From Ottelia alismoides (Eukaryota > Streptophyta > Magnoliopsida > Alismatales > Hydrocharitaceae): a stretch of DNA of 64,000 bases. Made by a program: the position numbers and the translations under genes. Each line of letters opens with the position of its first letter. Position 1 is the first letter of the stretch. Positions 57,927 through 64,000 of the stretch are shown piece by piece. Under the pieces are notes generated by a model. That model did not search any database. It was given only the letters and a program-made list of their open reading frames with translations, and was not told the origin of the DNA. Location of the stretch: positions 62,001 to 126,000 of the forward strand of contig JAZKJV010002941.1 in assembly GCA_037367405.1 (NCBI GenBank), in the 5' to 3' direction.

Positions 57927-60403
57927 TGATGAATTTCCATTTCATCACATTTTTCTTTCATTTTGGCCTCAAATCCCTCATTAAATGCATGTAAATAGCA
58001 TTAAATTGCCCAAATAACACTTATTATTTAAATTGTAAATATTATTTAAATTAATGAATTTAATTCCAAATAAAAGAATAAAGGAAATAAAAGAATAAAG
58101 GAAATAAAAGAAAAAGAAAAAGAAATGAAATACCAAAGGTGTTGAATGAAACTAAACCCCGAGACCTGATCACCATGGTGACTTGGTCGACAAGGAATAA
58201 AGTAGAGGGAGATAAGGGCCAAGAAATGCATAAAAACCCTAATTTTAATTCCTCAATAAATACATTTTCGGATCTATTTTATTTTTCTCTTTTTATACCT
58301 CAAATCAATAAAATTTAAACATAAAAGTTGTACATAAAAATACAAGAAAAAAATACAAATTTCATTTCACTTAAAAATAATGCACCATGTGCCCTAGGCG
58401 GAGAATAAAAAGCTGCAAATAAAACTTTGCATACATGTATCTTCTCCATACAAACTCAATATTCATGGAATTTTGCATATATACCCTTGAACTTTTGTGA
58501 AGTATTCAGGAATGCATTAAAGTTTTATTTTAATTACATTTAGGTCCCTAACAGAATAATTAATTTAATTTCTTGCACTTGCATTATTAGAAATAGCATT
58601 TTGCATCTAAAAATTTTTAATAAATACATAAAAAAAAAGATTTGCAATCGATATTTTGATTTCACTATACTTTTCACAAAAAATTATATATATATATATA
58701 TAATTTTTGTGAAAGATTAATTGGTAAGAAAAAATTTATGTACCGTGAATGCTAATTCTAGAATAATGAAAATAGAAATATTCAATATATATTAAAACCG
58801 GTAAACTAGAACTCAATAAACGGAAGAATTCTTATTTTTTCTGCATTTATCAAACCTCTTCTTTATCTGATTATATTAGCATATTCTAACTTGAAGTTGA
58901 TATCGCGTCTCAAAGTTGTCCGGCAATCCAAAGCATAGGAATGATTAAGACCCCCCCCCCCCGGGTGACCGGCCTAATCAGGCTCTTTTGGGTGGGATAT
59001 AACCATGCAAGCTAGATTGCCGGGAAATCAAGATCTAATATCAAATGCGCTAATTCTGCGGAAAGAAGAAGCAAAGGAATGATTACGTCCCTCGGTTATC
59101 GGTCTTGAAAAGGCACTATTGGGCGAGGGGCAACCTAGCTAACAAATTTTCGTATAGAATTGCTTTTTTGAATCAAGTATAGAAAAGCTTTTATATAGAA
59201 AAATATTTTAAGTGCATAGGACTAGATTAAATCACAAATATTTTTCGTGGAAAAATTAGAAGTATTTCCTATTTTTAAAAATACAAAAATAGTGTATTTT
59301 TCTCATGTTTGCATTTAAAAAATACATAAAAAATTATAAAGATGTTTGAAAATTTCCCCCAAAAATAGAGCATCTTTATTATTGTATTTTAGAACTCCAT
59401 GCCAAAAATCACTAAAAATTACAAAAAAAACATAAAAAGGTGAAAACCCTCAAAAACCTAATAAAAATCATTAAAAGTTATTTCAAAATCCAAAAATATT
59501 CATTTCTATCTCTGGATTTTACTTATATTATATACTATATATTAAAAATAATTTTGAGAAATTTATTTATTTCTAAGTTCCAAAACAAATCGGTCTATTA
59601 TTATAAGTCATTGTTTTGACATTTTTAATCCACTAAAAATACAAAAAATAAAAAAATTATAAGAAAAAAATTCAAATTAGAGAAAAATATAAAAAGATAA
59701 AAACAATTTATTTTGTAGTTTTTGACTATATGTAGTTGTATTTATAAATAGAATAGTATATATAGATTATATATATTAGTACTATATTTTACTTATATCT
59801 ATTATTAATACCTATAGATATCTTAAATATTTAAAAACCTTTAAAAATAAAGGGAATTATACTTAAGGGTATTTTTCTCATTTTTCCTATATATTATATA
59901 TTTATATCCTATATAGTTATTATACTATACATATTATCTATATGTACTTATACCTTTACATATTAAAAAGAAAAGGAAAACTAAAAATCAGAAAAATATA
60001 AAAAAAGAAAATAAATTTTATAAAATATAAAATATAAACTTAAAATCTATTAAAAATACAAAATATTAAAACCCCGTAAAATTAGAAAATCCCTATAAAA
60101 CACACAAAAACATTTCTTGATTTTTCTTTTGATTGTCAATTTTTGTGGCTATCCTCGTTGCTCCTTTGTGGTTGACCCCTACACTTGCATACTATACATA
60201 CCATTTTGTAGGGTATAATAAATTTTAGCATATTGTATTTATTGTTTGATCATCATTGTGGATTAATTGTTGGTGCACTAGATTGTGAATATTTGAGAAC
60301 CGAGAGAGCGGTCGACACAACGATTTTCAGACACAACTTATCGGGCACCGCAGACCCTCCAAGACCGGATGTTAGGATCCCTCCACGATCTTTGTGTTCA
60401 TCA
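57927..60403 (+). repeat. 3' LTR of the outer Athila, internally deleted
   Basis: Matches 13840-14357 and 16552-17853 of the 5' LTR; the 2.2 kb between, including the GC-rich island and promoter, is missing. It gains an unrelated ~590-base insertion. Ends TTTGTGTTCATCA followed by ACTAT. Confidence 0.85.
58620..59206. other. Unidentified insertion in the outer Athila 3' LTR
   Basis: Absent from the 5' LTR (junction equals about 16700). Contains a 41-base palindrome (58673-58713) around (TA)n, a run of 12 C (58951-58962), and two related blocks (AGCATAGGAATGATTAAGAC at 58933 and AGCAAAGGAATGATTACGTC at 59070). No ORF. Composition differs from the LTR; an organellar origin is possible but unproven. 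Confidence 0.5.
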
Positions 60404-60411
60404 ACTATTCA

Positions 60412-60720
60412 CCTTAACTCACATGAAATGCCTCGTGCTTGTACTTCATCATATATACCCATAGCATCATAGAGTTTTCATCAATAATAGATAAAAAATG
60501 TGGCACCTCCCAAAGATGGGACCCGTGAAGGGCCCCAACAATCAGCATGGATTTAGTCGAACGTCTCCTTCGTCATTTAAATAACTTTACTTAATTGTTT
60601 CCTATCTTGAATCCCGAACACGTAATTTTCATAGACTTCCGATTTGGACCCCTTGAGATCCCCAATCAGACCCCTCTGACTGGAAATATTCATCACCATT
60701 TGACTCATGTGTCCCAGCCA
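60412..60720 (-). pseudogene. Copia integrase, N-terminal half
   Basis: On -: LGHMSQMVMNISSQRGLIGD and EVYENYVFGIQDRKQ (zinc-binding HHCC region, first His as WLGH, partly changed). Then HADCWGPSRVPSLGGATFF (first catalytic Asp as HAD) and LWVYMMKYKHEAFH, after which the match stops. The continuation is at 12432 and below. Confidence 0.8.
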
Positions 60721-61135
60721 CATATGCCAAAATTCTGACTCTGAACTGACATCTTAGGATGCCACTGCAACTGAACTTGTAACTATAGACCCTTGCATGA
60801 CGCATAGGGTCTTCTGCTTGTTGCCCTTAATGGCAACTACCCCAGGTTTGGCATCCTGCATAACTCTACCATCAACGCTATACTTATATTCTTTAGAATC
60901 CAATACTTCAAGGGATATTAGATTCTTCCTTAGACCAGGAATATGGCGTACTTCTATCACCGTCCTCATGACTCCATCATGCATCTTGATCTCCACAAAA
61001 CCAATCCCTACAATCTTCCATGTGGCATCATTCCCTGTGACGATGTTTCCATCATCTATATTCCCATAGGTGCAGAACCAATCTTCATTGGAAGCCATAT
61101 GATAAGAACAACCTGAATCAAGAATTCATGTATTA
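60721..61135 (-). pseudogene. Copia protease and pre-integrase region
   Basis: The active site ILDSGCSYHMASNEDWFCTY is intact (Asp at 61117-61119), with one stop just before. The open stretch 60754-61098 continues VEIKMHDGVMRTVIEVRHIP, GLRKNLISLEVLDSKEYKYS and DAKPGVVAIKGNKQKTLCVM, typical of the protease-to-integrase region of Tork-type elements. Confidence 0.85.
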
Positions 61136-61909
61136 TCCGTCGTCTTCTAATCTGTGATAGAGAGAAATGGCAGCAACCGTGACTTTCCCTTTCTTCTTTG
61201 GCAGCCCTTCTAATGTCCAGGTTCCTTGCAGTAATTGTAAATGTTCTTAGCATTGTGATTCTTCGACTTGGACTTATGCTTCCCCTTCTTCATATATCCA
61301 GAACCGGCATGACTCTTTTCATGAGTTATGATCAAATCTACAGCATAGAGTCCCACTTCCTGGTAGCCATATGCCGAAGTGCATCTATATGCAGACTCAC
61401 CCGAACTTCCTCTAAGGTTATCGATTCTCTTCCAACAAAAAATGATTGGATAAAATTCTCATACGATAATAGAATAGAAACCAACAAAATCAAGGCAACA
61501 TCCTCACCTTTAGTCTTAACATCGACATTTCTTAAATCCATCAATTATGTATTTAAGCGATCTAGATGTTCTTTAAAAGATGCACCTTCATGCATGTGGA
61601 AAGAAAACAGACATTACTTCAATGGCAACTTGTTGGTCAGAGACTTCGTCATGTACAGACTTTCGAATTTCAACCACAGACCGACCGTGAAATCCTGATT
61701 TGCAACCTCCACAATAATCTCATCTATCAAACACCTCGAGTGCACTTCTCTTCTTGCACTGTCAAATCGAAGAGTTCGAGTGCCTTTGCTCACTGATCCA
61801 ACAGTCCACAGATGCCATGCTGCTTCACAAGGGTGTGTATCTTGATCTGTTGTAAGCTGAATCCGTTCGTTCCTGTAAACTTCTCGATCTTCAGATTGTG
61901 TGATGTCAT
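61136..61909 (-). pseudogene. Copia gag, broken
   Basis: Starts at the ATG 61909: MTSHNLKIEKFTGTNGFSLQ, the usual 'KFDG.N.F..W' start, then a stop. After frame changes LVSILLSYENFIQSFFVGRE and SITLEEVRVSLH (61338-61544) match the gag UBN2-like part. A degraded zinc knuckle (NYCKEPGH..KGC) lies near 61200-61240 with one Cys missing. Confidence 0.8.
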
Positions 61910-61935
61910 CTTGTTTGATGATCTAGACGAAACAT

Positions 61936-61950
61936 GATGCTCCGATACCA
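61936..61950 (-). other. Primer binding site of the copia element
   Basis: On - TGGTATCGGAGCATC, one change from the initiator-Met type TGGTATCAGAGC, next to the 5' LTR. Confidence 0.8.
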
Positions 61951-61956
61951 GTTTAT

Positions 61957-62254
61957 TACGAATCGTGGAAGCAAACATGCACAAATACGATCAATCGGGC
62001 AAGATGCAAACACGCAGACTTACAAGGTTCAACCATAACTTGACTACATCCTTGGATGATGGCAAACGATTTTCACTGTGGAGAAGAAGAAAATACAAAG
62101 GATAGAAAGAGCCCTAACTCTTGGGAGTTTATAAACACTCCCGTACAAACAAATCCAGCAAGACCCCCATCTGGTTGGAGTATGATACGACAAGAGGTGC
62201 ATACAAAAGTTCTTCAACCAGGATCAGATGGTTAGGATTCAAAGCATATCAACA
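61957..62254 (-). repeat. 5' LTR of the copia element
   Basis: 298 bases, matching 6253-6286 plus 10123-10355. Outer end on - reads TGTTGATATGCTTTGAATCC. Confidence 0.8.
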
Positions 62255-63895
62255 CATGCTTAATATCAAATTGTATCAACCCTACTTTAGAGTTGTCATT
62301 ATTTTCATTTAATGTCTAATCACATAATTGGTGCTCCTCATTGCTCGACACTTACTCTACTTTTTTACTACAAGTATGTCTGCTATCAAATCTTGTTATC
62401 TTATATTAACAACGTGTCGTGTGAACATATTTTTTATAATTTGGTTTAAAAAAATATTAATTATGCTAATGTTGTAATTGATTCTTGTGTACATGATCTC
62501 CGTATTTATTAAAAATATATAACAAGCTATTTTTTGTACTAAAAATAAACAAATCCAACATTTTGTAATTTTCAAATACCATTTAGTCGTGTTTCACTGA
62601 TCGGTCCTAAAGAAAATCAAACATGGATCTTTGCAACCTTGATTTAGACAATAAGATGAGCATTTATGTAATAAATTCCTTCAAGTATCGCTAGGTAGGG
62701 TGAAGAAAAAACTGATCATAGATAACTGTAGTTTAACTAGAATGCAATAATCAGTACTTTAAACTCGGAACAAACTCAAAGAATAAAGAGGAAAAATATA
62801 TATTAAACCCACTTAAATGGTCTAGTAGATCAACAAGTGGATTTTCATCTAAAAAAGGGCCAACATTCAAATCAAAAAAATTATATCACCACAAAATAAC
62901 TTCCTACCAAGTAACCTATCATTTTCCTGGACAATCTTCCATTGGCTGATTTCTGGCATATAGGCCAAGTTCATCAATCAACAAAATGGGCCACATTTAT
63001 TGCATGTAACATTGACTTGTTATTTGCATCTAATATGCAAAACAATTGAGTCCTTGGGCGAAAGAAAGGAATAACCCTCCACCTACAAAACATTCTAATT
63101 ACACTTGTGTCACTTCTATGTCCAAACTTATTCCGTGATCCCTATTAGAATCTAAATCTAAAACTCCGCCAATGTTGGGACTCGACGTGGATAAATAAGT
63201 GAATTCAGAAAGGTCCATACGGGTCACAATGTGAATAAGCGCAATTGCAATGTTTTACAAGGGTACATGCATAAAAAATCCCTAATGCCTAGCCCCATGT
63301 GCAACTCCCCCCTTTTCATCTTAAAAGTAACTCCAAAACAAAGTTTGAAAACTTGCATCTCCCACCCTTGTTAGCCTACATCCAATCCACCTCCCCATTC
63401 CCGCATCCCCTACTCACATGGTCCGCTGCCCAGCTCTGATTCCTGGATGCCGCCATGGGGATCAATATTGCCGGATAATGTCGGCTCTCAGTTTTGCGGC
63501 TAGACTCCCTGGTGTTCATCATACAGTGCTAAATGCATTTTAACTGGTGTTTGGTGAGAGTTTTTCACAGAATGAATTATACGGTGTACAAATTAAGACG
63601 CCAAAAGGCTGGTGCAATCTGTTAGTCGTAAAAATACGAAAATGGACAATAAAAAATTGCAGATAGGTAAACAGGAAAATCCAGAAGAGCATCTGTTACA
63701 ATCCCAAAATATATGAAAATGACCTATAAACAATTAGATACATGTGGTGTATCAGGCAATTCAGTAGCTTACATTCACTTTAGCAGAGAAGGGAAAGATA
63801 CACTGGGGGATTGCTTGGCTACGGACATCTACTCTCTATCATAGATGACACCCCAAAAGGAAACCAATAATGACACTAGCATTAACTTACATCTA
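62255..63895. other. Flanking sequence without a supported gene
   Basis: AT-rich with no LTR, transposon end or long frame recognised. A GC-richer patch at 63360-63530 has a short frame on - ending near a GTGAGT motif (63409-63414 inverted), which could be an exon but has no support. Confidence 0.4.
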
Positions 63896-64000
63896 TCAAA
63901 CCTGTGCATCAACACTGTTTGCAGAAGATGAAACTGTACAAGGAAACCAGTATCGACGTATGCGGTCCCTATGGCCATCATCTATCATTGCCAAACCTTC
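63896..64000 (-). CDS. Possible terminal exon of an unknown gene, partial
   Basis: 35 codons on - open from the window edge to a TGA at 63896-63898, with a mixed, non-repetitive composition: EGLAMIDDGHRDRIRRYWFP then CTVSSSANSVDAQV. The other two frames on this strand are closed. It could be a last exon, or an internal exon leaving at CAG|GTTTGA. No family is recognised, and a chance frame of this length is possible. Confidence 0.25.
   Translation of the reverse strand, partial: EGLAMIDDGHRDRIRRYWFPCTVSSSANSVDAQV

Larger units (their letters stand above)
13840..60403 (+). mobile_element. Outer Athila-type Ty3/gypsy element, TSD ACTAT
   Basis: LTRs are 13840-17853 and 57927-60403. The 5-bp duplication ACTAT lies at 13835-13839 and 60404-60408. 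A primer binding site (17854) and polypurine tract (57913-57926) are present. Internal order on + is leader, gag (to 25876), protease (to 27181), RT (27182-27517, resumed 51820-52470), RNase H, integrase (to 54290), then a long 3' non-coding region. It is interrupted by a solo LTR, a complete second Athila element and a Mutator-like element. Coding parts are all broken. Confidence 0.9.
6253..62254 (-). mobile_element. Tork-type Ty1/copia element, split by nested insertions
   Basis: Two half elements on - fit together without overlap. 60412-62254 carries the 5' LTR, primer binding site, gag, protease, and integrase up to KYKHEAFH. 10123-12432 carries integrase from FSQWEILVENQT, then RT, RNase H, polypurine tract and 3' LTR. 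In intact Tork/Tnt1-type elements these integrase blocks are nearly adjacent, so the 48 kb between them is inserted material. The left LTR is itself interrupted (6253-6286, then 10123-10355). The two LTRs are roughly 75% alike, so the element is old. No clear target duplication was found. Confidence 0.7.

Noticed and set aside
58673..58713. AT palindrome as a transcription terminator
   Set aside because: It has no neighbouring gene; it is reported only as part of the unidentified insertion.
12428..60416. Target duplication for the split LTR (CTAAA against CCTTA)
   Set aside because: Too different to count; the borders rest on the interrupted integrase frame and TG/CA ends instead.
6245..62259. 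Target duplication of the copia element (CATTC against CATGC)
   Set aside because: Would need an LTR start at a non-TG position; not convincing.
1..64000. tRNA or rRNA genes
   Set aside because: Only short tRNA-complementary primer sites were found; no cloverleaf or rRNA block was recognised.
1..64000. CRISPR arrays, operons, bacterial-type promoters or terminators
   Set aside because: This is plant nuclear DNA; the regular repeats found are retrotransposon parts without spacer-repeat structure.

Overview
The window is plant nuclear DNA, AT-rich and almost entirely made of decayed transposable elements. I found no intact host gene. The evidence for a plant is a plant-mobile-domain pseudogene, Athila-type and chromovirus Ty3/gypsy elements, Tork-type copia, Mutator-like and CACTA-like DNA transposons, and plant-style primer binding sites. 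Many stop codons look like TGG-to-TGA/TAG changes, as expected of old methylated repeats. The species cannot be named from the sequence.

Layout. (1) 1-6252: a broken plant-mobile-domain (MAIN-like) gene on + (391-5343, with an Arg/Gly-rich tail to 5780). It is interrupted by a small non-autonomous LTR element on - (1024-3787, target-site duplication CTTAT) and followed by what looks like the right terminus of a CACTA transposon at 6090. (2) 6253-62254: one Russian-doll locus. The outermost shell is a Tork-type copia element on -, whose 5' half (LTR, gag, protease, integrase N-terminus) lies at 60412-62254 and whose 3' half (integrase C-terminus, RT, RNase H, LTR) lies at 10123-12432. An Athila LTR (6287-10122) is inserted in its left LTR. 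A second, unclassified LTR (12433-13839 plus 60409-60411) splits its integrase. Inside that LTR sits an outer Athila element (13840-60403, TSD ACTAT). The outer Athila holds an inverted solo Athila LTR (17998-21804, TSD AGGGA), a complete middle Athila element in its RT gene (27523-51819, TSD AGTAC) and a Mutator-like element (54763-55998, TSD TATGTTATA). The 5' LTR of the middle Athila is in turn broken by a Tekay/Del-like chromovirus on - (27643-36324). Three foldback MITEs sit in Athila LTRs (9726-10095, 38047-38435, 50942-51300). (3) 62255-64000: apparently unique flank with a possible terminal exon on - at the very end.

How the parts relate. The Athila elements carry gag, protease, RT, RNase H and integrase in the usual order on +, all broken by stops and frameshifts. 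Between integrase and the 3' LTR both carry a long non-coding region with four copies, about 100 bases apart, of a short stem-loop joined to a polypurine stretch that matches the element's own 3' polypurine tract. This array, the same-site opposite-orientation MITEs, the Mutator-like element with a GC-rich payload and the gene-like ORF in the small LTR element are the points most worth a second look.
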